The notes beneath the pieces were generated by a model. The model saw only the letters and a list, made by a program, of their open reading frames with translations, was not told where the DNA came from and ran no database searches. A stretch of 64,000 bases of DNA. Source: Serpentinimonas raichei (GTDB taxonomy: Bacteria; Pseudomonadota; Gammaproteobacteria; Burkholderiales; Burkholderiaceae_C). Shown in pieces: positions 1 to 8,407 of this stretch; the first letter of the stretch is position 1; every line of letters starts with the position of its first letter. The DNA is taken from NCBI RefSeq assembly GCF_000828895.1, contig NZ_AP014568.1, positions 2,053,858 through 2,117,857 on the forward strand. Direction: 5' to 3'. A program made the position numbers and the translations under genes.

Positions 1-23
1 AGATTTCTATTTTGGGTTGACAT

Positions 24-53
24 TGAGGGTAGGCGGCTGTGAGGGTAGGTGGC
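24..53. repeat. Short 16-bp tandem duplication
   Basis: Two near-identical units beginning TGAGGGTAGG lie head to tail with a 16-bp period in the non-coding DNA beyond the 3' end of ntrC. They differ at one base in the aligned part. I see no gene in positions 1-130. The function is unknown and this may be simple slippage. Confidence 0.5.
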
Positions 54-130
54 CAAATGCCGGGCAAGCCCAACGCCCCGCATCACCCCGCAACGCCGCC
101 GACGTGCGCGCCCCTAATGGAGCTGGCGCC

Positions 131-1615
131 CTACCCCAAGCCCAGCTCCTGCAGTTTGCGCGTCAGGGTGTTGCGCCCGATGCCGAGTTGTTGCGCCGCT
201 TCGATGCGCCGGCCGTGGGTATGCGCCAGTGCTGCTCCTAGCAACTGCGCCTCGAAGCGGCGCAGCAGGGCGTCCCAGACCTCGTTGCGTCCGGCCTGCA
301 ACAGCGCGTGGGCTTCGGCATACAGGTCGGCTTCCCAGGCGGGCGGGCCCGCGTTGGCCACCTGGGCTGAGGCAGTGGCGTCGCCCGGGGCTGCATCGAG
401 CACAGCCGCCACTGGTGCCTGCGCAATGGCCCCCCCCACGGCTACCGGGCCCACGGCTTGCAGCACCTCGGGCGGCAAGTCTTTGCGCTCCACCACCTGG
501 GCCGGCGCCATGACGGTGAGCCAGTGGCAGATGTTCTCCAACTGGCGCACGTTGCCCGGAAACGGAAACTCGGCCAGCGCTTGCAGGGCTGGGGTGCTGA
601 TGCGTTTGGCTTCGACCCCGAGCTGCTTGGCGCTTTGCTGCAGGAAAAAACGCGTCAGCAGCGGCACGTCTTCGCGCCGTTCGCGCAACGGCGGCAGGCG
701 CAGGCGGATGACGTTGAGGCGGTGCAGCAAGTCTTCGCGGAAGGCGCCCTCGCGCACCCGCTGCTCCAAGTTTTGGTGCGTGGCGGCGATCACCCGCACC
801 TGCGACTTGACGGCGCTGTGGCCGCCGACGCGGTAGAACTGCCCGTCCGAGAGCACGCGCAGCAGCCGCGTTTGCAGATCAAAAGGCATGTCGCCGATTT
901 CGTCGAGGAACAGGGTGCCGCCCTCGGCCTGCTCAAAGCGCCCGCGGCGCATGGTCTGGGCGCCGGTGAAGGCGCCGCGTTCGTGGCCGAACAGCTCGCT
1001 TTCGAGCAGGTCTTTGGGGATGGCGGCGGTGTTGATGGCCACGAAGGGCCCGCGCGCGCGCGCCGAATGCTTGTGCAGCGCCCGCGCCACCAGTTCTTTG
1101 CCGGTTCCCGATTCGCCAGTGATCATCACCGTGACCAGGCTTTGGCTCAGGCGCCCGATGGCGCGAAACACGTCTTGCATCGCGCTGGCCTGGCCCAGCA
1201 TCTCGGGCGCGCTGGCTGCGCCCTCCTCGGCCACCTGCTCGCGCTGGCTCTCTTGCATGGCACGCCGGATCAGATCGACCGCAGCCGACAGGTCAAAGGG
1301 CTTGGGCAGGTACTCGAAGGCCCCGCCCTGGAACGAGGCCACGGCGCTGTCGAGGTCGGAATAGGCAGTCATGATGATCACCGGCAGGCCCGGCAGGTGC
1401 TGCTTGACCTGATGCAACAAATCCAGCCCGCAGCCGCCCGGCATGCGAATGTCGCTCACCAGTACCTGCGGGCCGGCGTCGTCGCCCGCCACCAGCGCCT
1501 CCATCACCTCGCGCGGCTGGCTGAAGCTGCGCGTGGGCAGGCCCTCGCGCTGCAGCGCTTTTTCGAGCACGAAGCGGATCGATTGATCGTCGTCTACTAT
1601 CCAAATCGGTTTCAT
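131..1615 (-). CDS. ntrC: Nitrogen regulation response regulator NtrC (NR(I))
   Basis: Sigma-54-dependent activator of nitrogen-limitation genes, phosphorylated by NtrB. The 494-residue protein has three domains in the family order. The first is an N-terminal receiver with an acidic cluster near residue 8 and phospho-acceptor Asp55 in VLVSDIRMPGG. The second is an AAA+ domain with Walker A GESGTGKE and the sigma-54 contact loop GAFTGA. The third is a C-terminal Fis-type helix-turn-helix ending in GIGRNTLTRKLQELGL. It follows ntrB after a 58-bp gap on the same strand. Likely targets in this window are glnA, glnK-amtB and perhaps urease. Length and motifs are those of an intact, active NtrC. 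Confidence 0.97.
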   Translation of the reverse strand: MKPIWIVDDDQSIRFVLEKALQREGLPTRSFSQPREVMEALVAGDDAGPQVLVSDIRMPGGCGLDLLHQVKQHLPGLPVIIMTAYSDLDSAVASFQGGAFEYLPKPFDLSAAVDLIRRAMQESQREQVAEEGAASAPEMLGQASAMQDVFRAIGRLSQSLVTVMITGESGTGKELVARALHKHSARARGPFVAINTAAIPKDLLESELFGHERGAFTGAQTMRRGRFEQAEGGTLFLDEIGDMPFDLQTRLLRVLSDGQFYRVGGHSAVKSQVRVIAATHQNLEQRVREGAFREDLLHRLNVIRLRLPPLRERREDVPLLTRFFLQQSAKQLGVEAKRISTPALQALAEFPFPGNVRQLENICHWLTVMAPAQVVERKDLPPEVLQAVGPVAVGGAIAQAPVAAVLDAAPGDATASAQVANAGPPAWEADLYAEAHALLQAGRNEVWDALLRRFEAQLLGAALAHTHGRRIEAAQQLGIGRNTLTRKLQELGLG

Positions 1616-1673
1616 GCCTGCGTTCCTTTGCGGGTGTCTGCGCTATCCGGTTGCCCTGTGGCCCCGCTGGCGC

Positions 1674-2765
1674 TCAAGGCAGCGGAATGAGCAGTTTGAA
1701 ATCGGTCCGGCCCGGCACGCTGTCGCATTCAATCAGGCCATGGTGCTGCTGCACAAAGGTTTGCGCCAAGCTCAGCCCCAAGCCAGAACCCCCTTCGCGG
1801 CCTGTGACCAGCGGGTAGAAGATTCGGTCTTTTATCGCCTCGGGCACGCCGGGCCCGTTGTCGATCACATGCAATTCCAATGCCAGCCGGTGGCGCTGGC
1901 CGCCGAAAGTGAGCTGGCGCTGCACCCGGGTGCGCAAAATGATTTCGGCCGTTCCGGTTTCGATGCGCGGCTGCAGCGCTTGGGCGGCGTTTTGCACCAC
2001 GTTGAGCAGGGCCTGGATGAGCTGTTCGCGGTCGCCGCGAAACTCGGGCAGCGAGGTGTCGTAGTCGCGCCGCAGCGCCAGCCCGCGCGGGTATTCGGCC
2101 AGCACCAGGGCGCGCACGCGCTCGCATACTTCGTGGATGTTGATCTCGGCTATCACCTGGGCGCGCCGGTGCGGCGCCAGCAGCCGGTCCACCAAGGCTT
2201 GCAAGCGGTCGGCTTCGTGGATGATGACTTGGGCGTATTGGGCCAATTCGCGCGCATCGGGCTCGAGTTGCAGCAACTGCGCCGCGCCCCGAATGCCGCC
2301 GAGCGGGTTTTTGATTTCGTGCGCCAAGTTGCGGATCAGCTCTTTGTTGGCCTGCGCTTGTTCGTGCAGACGCAGTTCGCGCTCTTGGCGCGTTTGCTGC
2401 TCCAGCGGCAGCAGCTCCACCACCAGCTCGCCCCCGTGCTCGGATTTGGCCAGCACCACGTGCACCGGCAGCGCCTCGTTGTTGAGGCGCTGCAACTTGG
2501 CGTCGTAGCGGATAACGGCGTATTCGTGGCTGTTGGCGCCTTGGATGGCGTTTTGCAGCAGGTTGGGTTCGCTGAACCAGTCGGCCAGCGCCAGCCCGGC
2601 CAGACTGCGCCTAGACAGGCCGATGGCGTCTTCGAGCGCATTGTTGGCAAAGCGGATGGCGCCTGCCGAATCGATCACCGCCACCAAGGTGGCGAGCCGG
2701 TCGAACGCCTGATATTGCGGCCCTTGGCACACGGCGGGTGTTGGGTGCTGCCGTGGGGCCTTCAT
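1674..2765 (-). CDS. ntrB: Nitrogen regulation sensor histidine kinase NtrB (NR(II))
   Basis: Cytoplasmic two-component kinase/phosphatase that phosphorylates NtrC under nitrogen limitation and is controlled by P-II proteins. The 363-residue protein has an N-terminal PAS-like region (about residues 20-120), a HisKA box NLAHEIKNPLGG with the phospho-accepting His149, and a HATPase domain with N box NVVQNAAQAL, G1 box DNGPGVP and G2 box GSGLGLSLAQ. No membrane segments are visible, as expected. It lies 8 bp downstream of the coiled-coil gene and upstream of ntrC, so glnA, the unknown gene, ntrB and ntrC can be co-transcribed. Confidence 0.96.
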   Translation of the reverse strand: MKAPRQHPTPAVCQGPQYQAFDRLATLVAVIDSAGAIRFANNALEDAIGLSRRSLAGLALADWFSEPNLLQNAIQGANSHEYAVIRYDAKLQRLNNEALPVHVVLAKSEHGGELVVELLPLEQQTRQERELRLHEQAQANKELIRNLAHEIKNPLGGIRGAAQLLQLEPDARELAQYAQVIIHEADRLQALVDRLLAPHRRAQVIAEINIHEVCERVRALVLAEYPRGLALRRDYDTSLPEFRGDREQLIQALLNVVQNAAQALQPRIETGTAEIILRTRVQRQLTFGGQRHRLALELHVIDNGPGVPEAIKDRIFYPLVTGREGGSGLGLSLAQTFVQQHHGLIECDSVPGRTDFKLLIPLP

Positions 2766-2774
2766 GGGTGGGGC

Positions 2775-3440
2775 TTAGCGCACCGGCGCCGGGGGCAGCG
2801 AGATGAACTGCCCGGACGTGGCTCGGGCCGTCGCTCCCGCAGCGGCGGGCAGCGCAGCCGCGGGTGCGGCGGGCAAACGGCCCAGCTCGCGCTCGATCGC
2901 CGTCACATCGCCTTGGGCGCGCTCGAGCCGGCGGCGCAGCTCCTCGGTGCGCTCTTGCAAGCGCGCCGCGTCGCCGCGCTCGCTTGGCAGCGGCTGCGGT
3001 CGGCCTTGGTTGAATTCGGTTTGCAACTCGCGCACCCGCTCTTGGGCGCGGCGCAGCTCGGTTTCTAGAATGAGGCGCGCATCGCGGTCGCGCGCCTGCT
3101 GCTCGGCCCGATCGACGCGCTGGCTGGGGGGGCGCTCGGCGCTGGTGGCTGGCGGACGCGGAGCGGCGCTGGTGGCGGCGGCACCCGGCGCCAAGCTGGC
3201 CGCGGGGGTGGCCGTGGCCGATGCAGGGCGGCGCCCCTCGACGATGCTCAGGTTGCCGCCTTGCAGCAGGCGGCAGCCGCGCGCCTCGGGGCGCTCGCCG
3301 GGCTGGTTGGTGTACTCGTTGCCGCAGCGCCAGATTTGACCCTGTGCCAGCGCCGGAGCTGCGGGCAGCAAGGCTCCGGCCGCCCCGGCCAGCAGCCACA
3401 CCCCACACGCACCAAAAATTGACCTAGCCTTGTGCATCAT
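2775..3440 (-). CDS. Secreted DUF4124-like coiled-coil protein of unknown function
   Basis: A 221-residue protein with no assigned function. I chose the ATG at 3440 because it places an Arg/Lys n-region and a hydrophobic core ending ALPALAQ-like (APALAQ) directly at the N-terminus, a good Sec signal peptide. After cleavage comes a short domain with IWRCGNEYTNQPG and a second Cys, resembling the small DUF4124 fold. An Ala/Pro-rich linker and an Arg/Glu-rich stretch with strong coiled-coil character (about residues 105-195) follow. It sits between glnA and ntrB in the same direction. The position is suggestive, but nothing in the protein points to a nitrogen role. Confidence 0.8.
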   Translation of the reverse strand: MMHKARSIFGACGVWLLAGAAGALLPAAPALAQGQIWRCGNEYTNQPGERPEARGCRLLQGGNLSIVEGRRPASATATPAASLAPGAAATSAAPRPPATSAERPPSQRVDRAEQQARDRDARLILETELRRAQERVRELQTEFNQGRPQPLPSERGDAARLQERTEELRRRLERAQGDVTAIERELGRLPAAPAAALPAAAGATARATSGQFISLPPAPVR

Positions 3441-3528
3441 CGGGCCATGATAGCAGCAGCGCCCCAAAATGGCACCCACAATGGGCACCAAAGGGGCACT
3501 GCAAGGGCGCTGTGGCAGCGGCAGCGCT

Positions 3529-4944
3529 TTAGTTGCTGAAGTAGAGGTCGAACTCGGTCGGCGTGACCTCGACCCGGGCGCGCGTGACTTCGCCCATTTT
3601 CAGCTCGATGTAGGCATCGAGCATGGAGTCGGTGAAGACGCCGCCCTTGGTCAGGAAGGCGCGGTCTTGGTCCAGGTAGCCCAGCGCCTGGTCGAGGCTG
3701 TGACAGACCGTGGGCACCAGCTTGTCCTCTTCGGGCGGCAGGTGATAGAGGTCTTTGGTGGCGGCTTCGCCGGGGTGGATTTTGTTTTCCACGCCGTCCA
3801 GGCCGGCCATCAGCAGCGCCGCAAAGCACAGGTAGGGGTTGGCCAGTGGATCGGGGAAGCGCGCTTCCACGCGCCGCCCTTTGGGGTTGGCCACGTAGGG
3901 GATGCGGATCGAGGCCGAGCGGTTTTTGGCCGAATACGCCAGCTTGACCGGGGCTTCAAAGTGCGGCACTAGGCGCTTGTAGCTGTTGGTGCCGGGGTTG
4001 GTGATGGCGTTGAGCGCGCGCGCGTGCTTGATGATGCCGCCGATGTAGTAGAGCGCGAAATCGCTCAAGCCCGCGTAGCCGTCGCCGGCGAACAGGTTTT
4101 TGCCGCCTTTCCAGACCGACTGGTGCACGTGCATGCCGCTGCCGTTGTCGCCGTGGTAGGGCTTGGGCATGAAGGTGGCGGTTTTGCCGTAGCTGTTGGC
4201 CACGTTCCAGACCACGTACTTGAGGTTTTGCGTCCAGTCGGCGCGCTCGACCAGGGTGGAGAAGCGGGTGCCGATCTCGCACTGGCCGGCCCCGGCCACT
4301 TCGTGGTGAAAGACCTCGACCGGGATGCCCAGCGATTCGAGGATGAGCGACATTTCGGCGCGCATGTCGTGCGTGCTGTCCACTGGAGGCACCGGGAAGT
4401 AGCCGCCTTTGGTGCGCGGGCGGTGGCCGCGGTTGCCGCCTTCGAGCTTGCTGCCGGTGTTCCAGGGGGCCTCGTACTCTTCGATTTCGTAGAAGCTGCG
4501 GCCCGGCTCGGTGCTCCAGCGCACGTTGTCGAACAAGAAGAACTCGGGCTCGGGGCCGAAGTAGGCGGTGTCGCCCAAGCCAGAGGCTTTAAGGTAGGCT
4601 TCGGCGCGGCGGGCGATCGAGCGCGGGTCGCGGTCGTAGGCTTTGCCGTCGCTGGGCTCGACCACGTCGCACTGCAAAAAGAGCGTGGTTTCTTCAAAGA
4701 ACGGGTCGATCTGGGCCGTGTTTGGGTCCGGCATGAGCAGCATGTCGGAGGCTTCGATGCCCTTCCAGCCAGCGATGGAGGAGCCGTCGAAGGCGTGGCC
4801 GGCGCTGAACTTGTCTTCGTCGAAATGCGAGACTGGCACCGTTACGTGCTGCTCTTTGCCACGGGTGTCGGTGAAGCGGAAATCAACGAACTTGACTTCG
4901 TTGTCTTGCACCATGCTCATCACGTCGGCGACGCTTTTGCCCAT
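3529..4944 (-). CDS. glnA: Type I glutamine synthetase
   Basis: Makes glutamine from glutamate, ammonia and ATP, the main ammonia-assimilation step. The 471-residue length is that of the dodecameric GSI-beta class. Visible signatures are [16 protein letters not shown] near the N-terminus, the nucleotide-site block [25 protein letters not shown], and the adenylylation loop DLYHLPPEE with its modifiable Tyr. The start at 4944 is preferred over an ATG 45 bp upstream because GGAGAA sits just in front of it and the protein then begins [10 protein letters not shown] sigma-54 promoter and two NtrC boxes lie upstream, so strong induction under nitrogen limitation is expected. Confidence 0.98.
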   Translation of the reverse strand: MGKSVADVMSMVQDNEVKFVDFRFTDTRGKEQHVTVPVSHFDEDKFSAGHAFDGSSIAGWKGIEASDMLLMPDPNTAQIDPFFEETTLFLQCDVVEPSDGKAYDRDPRSIARRAEAYLKASGLGDTAYFGPEPEFFLFDNVRWSTEPGRSFYEIEEYEAPWNTGSKLEGGNRGHRPRTKGGYFPVPPVDSTHDMRAEMSLILESLGIPVEVFHHEVAGAGQCEIGTRFSTLVERADWTQNLKYVVWNVANSYGKTATFMPKPYHGDNGSGMHVHQSVWKGGKNLFAGDGYAGLSDFALYYIGGIIKHARALNAITNPGTNSYKRLVPHFEAPVKLAYSAKNRSASIRIPYVANPKGRRVEARFPDPLANPYLCFAALLMAGLDGVENKIHPGEAATKDLYHLPPEEDKLVPTVCHSLDQALGYLDQDRAFLTKGGVFTDSMLDAYIELKMGEVTRARVEVTPTEFDLYFSN

Positions 4945-4996
4945 CTTGAATTCTCCGGTTGCGTTGAAAGGGGTTGGAAATTGCTGCACAGTTTAT

Positions 4997-5012
4997 AGCA
5001 GCAAGCGTGCCA
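4997..5012 (-). promoter_or_regulatory. Sigma-54 promoter of glnA
   Basis: On the minus strand the sequence reads TGGCACGCTTGCTGCT. The GG (-24) and GC (-12) dinucleotides have the required 10-base spacing, and TGGCACG is a perfect -24 element. The predicted start is near 4986, giving a leader of about 42 nt to the glnA ATG at 4944. Confidence 0.85.
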
Positions 5013-5086
5013 GCTTGGTGACAAACCCGCGCGCTGTGCGGCACCCGGTGCCAAAAAAAGGGGGCTGCGCGAGACCTCGCCACAAA

Positions 5087-5103
5087 CGCACTTTTTTGGG
5101 GCA
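5087..5103 (-). promoter_or_regulatory. Proximal NtrC-binding box of glnA
   Basis: CGCACTTTTTTGGGGCA resembles the NtrC dyad GCACYA-N3-TRGTGC with two core mismatches. Its centre is 22 bp (two helical turns) from the next box and about 109 bp upstream of the predicted transcription start. Confidence 0.55.
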
Positions 5104-5108
5104 TTTTT

Positions 5109-5125
5109 TGCATCAAAATGGTGCG
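5109..5125 (-). promoter_or_regulatory. Distal NtrC-binding box of glnA
   Basis: TGCATCAAAATGGTGCG matches the dyad GCACYA-N3-TRGTGC with one core mismatch. It is centred about 131 bp upstream of the predicted start, an enhancer position typical of NtrC-activated genes, and together with the proximal box could seat two dimers. Confidence 0.75.
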
Positions 5126-5143
5126 CACGCACTCTGCATCGGC

Positions 5144-5965
5144 TCAGCGCACCAACTCGGGGCCCAAGCGGGCGGCTGCGGCGCGCAAGCCGTCGAGCAG
5201 ATCGGCGTAGGCCGCCTGCACGGGTTCTATCGGCCCCTTGACCCCGAGTTCGAGGTGGCGCCCGTAGGTGGGATGGTCCACGCTGGGCAGGCTAAACACC
5301 TTGCACTGCGGGTGCGTGGCCTCGATGTGCTGCATCAGCGGCGTGAGCTGGCCCTCGATGCCCTCGAACACGATCACCGAGCGCTCGCCCCACGCCCCGC
5401 GCCGAAAATACGCGGCGTAATGCTGCTCCAGCAGCCACTCGATCATGGGCCAGGCCATGACCGGAAAACCGGGCATGGCGTGCAGCACGGCACCGCTGGG
5501 GCTGGTGCAGCTAAAGCCCGGAATCTGGTTGTAGGGGTTGGGGATGATGCGCGCGCCCAGCGGAAACTCGCCCATTTGCAGGCGCTGCAGGTGGTCGGGC
5601 CGGTCGGGCTCATAGACCTGGCCCTGCTGGGCCGCCAGGCGTTGCAAGCGCGCCACGATCAGCGCGCGCGCCTGCGGGTGCAACTGCAGCCCCACCCCCA
5701 GTGCGCTGGCCGCCGCCTGGCGGGTGTGGTCGTCGGGCGTGGCGCCGATGCCGCCGCAACCAAACACCACGTCGCGGCCCGCCAGCGCCTCGCGCAAGGT
5801 GCCGGCCAGCGCGTCCCGGTCGTCGGGCGCAAAACGCGCCCAGGCCAGGCTCAGGCCGCGTGCGGCCAGCAGCTCGATCACGCGCGGCAGGTGCTTGTCG
5901 GCGCGCTTGCCCGACAAAATTTCATCGCCTACGACGAGCAAGCCAAAGCGCGGGGCGGGGTTCAT
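5144..5965 (-). CDS. CinA/MoaB-fold molybdopterin-binding domain protein
   Basis: A 273-residue protein with the MoCF/CinA N-terminal fold: PRFGLLVVGDEILSGKRADKH at the start, then VVFGCGGIGATPDDHTRQA and PGFPVMAWPM. It corresponds to the N-terminal domain of CinA (competence/damage-inducible protein A) and lacks the C-terminal PncC amidase half, so it should not be called nicotinamide-nucleotide amidase. The substrate is unknown; the family is linked to nucleotide-like pterins or ADP-ribose. The start overlaps the stop of the EI24 gene by 4 bp, so the two are translationally coupled. Confidence 0.88.
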   Translation of the reverse strand: MNPAPRFGLLVVGDEILSGKRADKHLPRVIELLAARGLSLAWARFAPDDRDALAGTLREALAGRDVVFGCGGIGATPDDHTRQAAASALGVGLQLHPQARALIVARLQRLAAQQGQVYEPDRPDHLQRLQMGEFPLGARIIPNPYNQIPGFSCTSPSGAVLHAMPGFPVMAWPMIEWLLEQHYAAYFRRGAWGERSVIVFEGIEGQLTPLMQHIEATHPQCKVFSLPSVDHPTYGRHLELGVKGPIEPVQAAYADLLDGLRAAAARLGPELVR

Positions 5966-6888
5966 GGTTGGTTTTGGACCGAAGCTGGAGCCGGCGTGGT
6001 GGATGGGCTGAAGGGGAGCGCGGCCGGCTCGGGGCTGCGCAGCGGCTCAGCGGTGGCCGCGTCCAGGTGCGGCGGCGTCGGCATGGCCGGCTGCGCCTCT
6101 GCGCGCAGCGCCTGCAGCGCCGCCAGCAGGTAGTGCACGAACCACAGCGAGGCCAGCGCAAACACCCACGTGTACACCCACACCGCCAGCGGCACCAGCA
6201 GCGGCGCCATGGCAATGAACATGGCGCCCGAGGCCCACAACAAACTGGGCGCCGCGCCCAGAAAACCGCTGAACATCCCCATCAGCAGCAGCGCCGTGCG
6301 GTGGCGGCGCAACAACTCGTGCCGCTCGGCGCGGCTGGCGTGCTCGGCCAAGGCGTCGAAGGCCAGCACGCGGTAGGTCAGCCAGCCCAAGATCAGCGGC
6401 GGCAGGATCAGCACCAGCGGCGGAATCAGCCACAGCGGCAAGGAAATCAGCAAGGCCAGCAAGGCCAGCGCGCTGTGCCCGAGCGACCAGCCCAGGCTGC
6501 CCAGCCACGAGCCGCCACGGCGCCGCTCGAGGCCTGCAAAGCGGCGCCGCGCCACCAGCTCCACCGCCACCGGCGTCAACACCAAGGCCACCAGCAGCAG
6601 GGTCGCGAGCACGATCAGCGGCGTGGCCAGCAGCAGCACGATCAGCGGCGCCAGCACCGCCTGCAGGAAACCCAGTCCGACCGACTCCAGCCACTGCAGG
6701 GCAAACACCACCAGCGCCCACTGTTCGAGCCAGAGCTGCACCGCGGCGATGGCCGCGTCCCAATAAAAATAGCCCAGCGCAAAGGCCGCCAGCACCATCA
6801 GCAGCAGCGGAATGAAAGACCAGGCGATGACACGCGGATGCAGGCTATACGCCAGCGCGCGCCAGAAGGAGTCGAGGGCCAAGCGCAT
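5962..6888 (-). CDS. EI24/CysZ-type integral membrane protein
   Basis: About 308 residues with an opening like that of EI24-domain proteins (DSFWRALAYSLHPRVIAWS) and at least four to five hydrophobic segments. It ends in an Ala/Pro-rich cytoplasmic-type tail. The family includes the sulfate permease CysZ, but most beta-proteobacterial members have no proven substrate. I chose the ATG at 6888 because the upstream in-frame ATGs overlap the preceding rsuA gene. The unit rsuA, EI24, cinA-like is tightly packed on one strand. Confidence 0.85.
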   Translation of the reverse strand: MRLALDSFWRALAYSLHPRVIAWSFIPLLLMVLAAFALGYFYWDAAIAAVQLWLEQWALVVFALQWLESVGLGFLQAVLAPLIVLLLATPLIVLATLLLVALVLTPVAVELVARRRFAGLERRRGGSWLGSLGWSLGHSALALLALLISLPLWLIPPLVLILPPLILGWLTYRVLAFDALAEHASRAERHELLRRHRTALLLMGMFSGFLGAAPSLLWASGAMFIAMAPLLVPLAVWVYTWVFALASLWFVHYLLAALQALRAEAQPAMPTPPHLDAATAEPLRSPEPAALPFSPSTTPAPASVQNQP

Positions 6889-6904
6889 AAGGACCGATTG
6901 TGTA

Positions 6905-7690
6905 TCAGGCGGCGCCATCCTGCATCGCAGGCGCGGCAACTGGCAGGGGACCGGGGGCTGGGCTTTTGGCCTGCAGGGCCTGCACCTGCTGCGGCGTCAA
7001 CCAACGCCACGTGCCGGGCGCCAGGTCGGCGGGCAACTCCAGCGCCCCGATGCGGCTGCGGTGCAGGCCGCAGACCCGGTTGCCCACCGCCGCCAGCATG
7101 CGCTTGACCTGGTGGTACTTGCCCTCGGTCAGGGTCAAGTCGAGGCGGTGCGATCCGGTGGCCGCGCAGGCAGCGGCGCGCACGGGTTGTTGCTCGCCTT
7201 CGAGCATGACCCCTTGCAGCAGGCGGCGCACCATCTCGGGCTCGACGGGCTGCTCGCAAACCACCTGGTAGAGCTTGGGCACGTGGTGGCGCGGCGACGA
7301 GAGGCGGTGAATGAAGGCACCGTCGTCGCTGAGCAGCAGCAGGCCGGTGGTGTCTTGATCGAGCCGCCCCACCGCCTGCACCCCGCAGGCGGCACCGCCC
7401 GGGCGCTGGCGCAGCGCGCTCGGCAACAAGGTGTACACGCTGGGCCACGCCCCCGGTTTTTGCGAGCATTCGTAGCCGGCCGGTTTGTGCAGCATCAGGT
7501 AGGCCAGGCGCTGATATTCCCAGCGCTGGCCTTGCACCCAAAAAACCAGCCCCTCGGGTTCACACTGCAAGCCGGGGTCGTGGCAGCTTTGGCTGGGCTC
7601 GCCCAGCGCCACCCAGCCTTGTTCGATCAGGCCGCTGCAAACGCGCCGCGTACCAAAGCCTTGGCTAAATAAAATTGCATCCAATCGCAT
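6905..7690 (-). CDS. rsuA: 16S rRNA pseudouridine-516 synthase (RsuA family)
   Basis: Isomerises a uridine in 16S rRNA to pseudouridine. The 261-residue protein has an S4-like RNA-binding start (MRLDAILFSQGFGTRR) and a PseudoU synthase domain with the catalytic motif GRLDQDTTGLLLLSDDG, followed by KLYQV and the late block LTEGKYHQVKRMLAAVGN that typifies the RsuA/RluB/E/F group. It is slightly longer than E. coli RsuA because of a C-terminal extension. RluE or another family member cannot be excluded from the sequence alone. It is divergent from the DUF2062 gene. Confidence 0.88.
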   Translation of the reverse strand: MRLDAILFSQGFGTRRVCSGLIEQGWVALGEPSQSCHDPGLQCEPEGLVFWVQGQRWEYQRLAYLMLHKPAGYECSQKPGAWPSVYTLLPSALRQRPGGAACGVQAVGRLDQDTTGLLLLSDDGAFIHRLSSPRHHVPKLYQVVCEQPVEPEMVRRLLQGVMLEGEQQPVRAAACAATGSHRLDLTLTEGKYHQVKRMLAAVGNRVCGLHRSRIGALELPADLAPGTWRWLTPQQVQALQAKSPAPGPLPVAAPAMQDGAA

Positions 7691-7806
7691 GGGGCCTGAG
7701 CATAGCGCGGTTGCTTGCGGCTTGCCTCAGACCGGGTGCGCCCGCTTGAGCGAAAATGGGGCAAACCCTGCGCCGTCCTTGCCGCCACCGCCACCGCCCC
7801 CACCTC

Positions 7807-8388
7807 ATGCTCGAGCGCCTCAAAAAACTCATGCCGGCCAAGGACAGCCTGCTGCAGAACCGCTGGCTGCGCTGGCTGCGGCCGTGGCTGGGGCATCCAC
7901 GGCTGTGGCACCTGAGCCGCAAGGGCGTGGCGCTGGGGATGGCGATCGGGGTTTTTTTTGGGCTTTTGATCCCGGTGGCGCAAATTCCTGCCTCGGCCAT
8001 CGCCTCGGTGCTGCTGCGCGCCCACCTGCCCGCAGCGGCGGCCAGCACGCTGGTGACCAACCCCATCACCTTCGCCCCGGTTTACTACGCGGCCTACGAA
8101 TTGGGCCGCGTCATTTTGCGAGAAGACGCCGCCACCGAGGAAGAATTGGCGCGCATCGTCGAGCGCAAGGCCCAAGACCACGCGCAATCTCGCGACCTGA
8201 CCCTGACGCAACAAATCGAGCGCGGCTGGCGCAGGCTGGGTGAAATCGGCAAGCCCTTGATCGTGGGCTTGTCGATTCTGGCCGTCACGCTCGGTTTGAC
8301 GGTGTATTTTGGGGTCAGCGCGATCTGGGCACTGCGGGTACGGCTGGCGCGGCGGCAGCGCTTGCGCAAAATGCGCAACCCCGATTGA
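7807..8388 (+). CDS. DUF2062 membrane protein
   Basis: A 193-residue inner-membrane protein with the DUF2062 core: a basic N-terminus, a Gly-rich hydrophobic segment GVALGMAIGVFFGLLIPVAQ, the conserved TNPITFAPVYY turn, and a second hydrophobic segment near residue 160 followed by an Arg-rich tail. The start at 7807 gives MLERLKKLMPA, the usual opening of this family; the longer frame adds only low-complexity His/Arg codons. The function of the family is not established. It is divergent from rsuA and convergent with hemY. Confidence 0.85.
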   Translation: MLERLKKLMPAKDSLLQNRWLRWLRPWLGHPRLWHLSRKGVALGMAIGVFFGLLIPVAQIPASAIASVLLRAHLPAAAASTLVTNPITFAPVYYAAYELGRVILREDAATEEELARIVERKAQDHAQSRDLTLTQQIERGWRRLGEIGKPLIVGLSILAVTLGLTVYFGVSAIWALRVRLARRQRLRKMRNPD

Positions 8389-8407
8389 TGTCGGTCTGCG
8401 GGCGCCT

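Noticed and set aside
4024..4998. Long open frame on the plus strand opposite glnA
   Set aside because: It mirrors the third codon position of a certain gene in GC-rich DNA, has no ribosome-binding site and reads as low-complexity Ala/Val/Gly.
5041..5053. 13-bp palindrome GGCACCCGGTGCC upstream of glnA
   Set aside because: Looks like NtrC half-sites, but the one-base spacing is wrong for NtrC. It may be a hairpin or chance.
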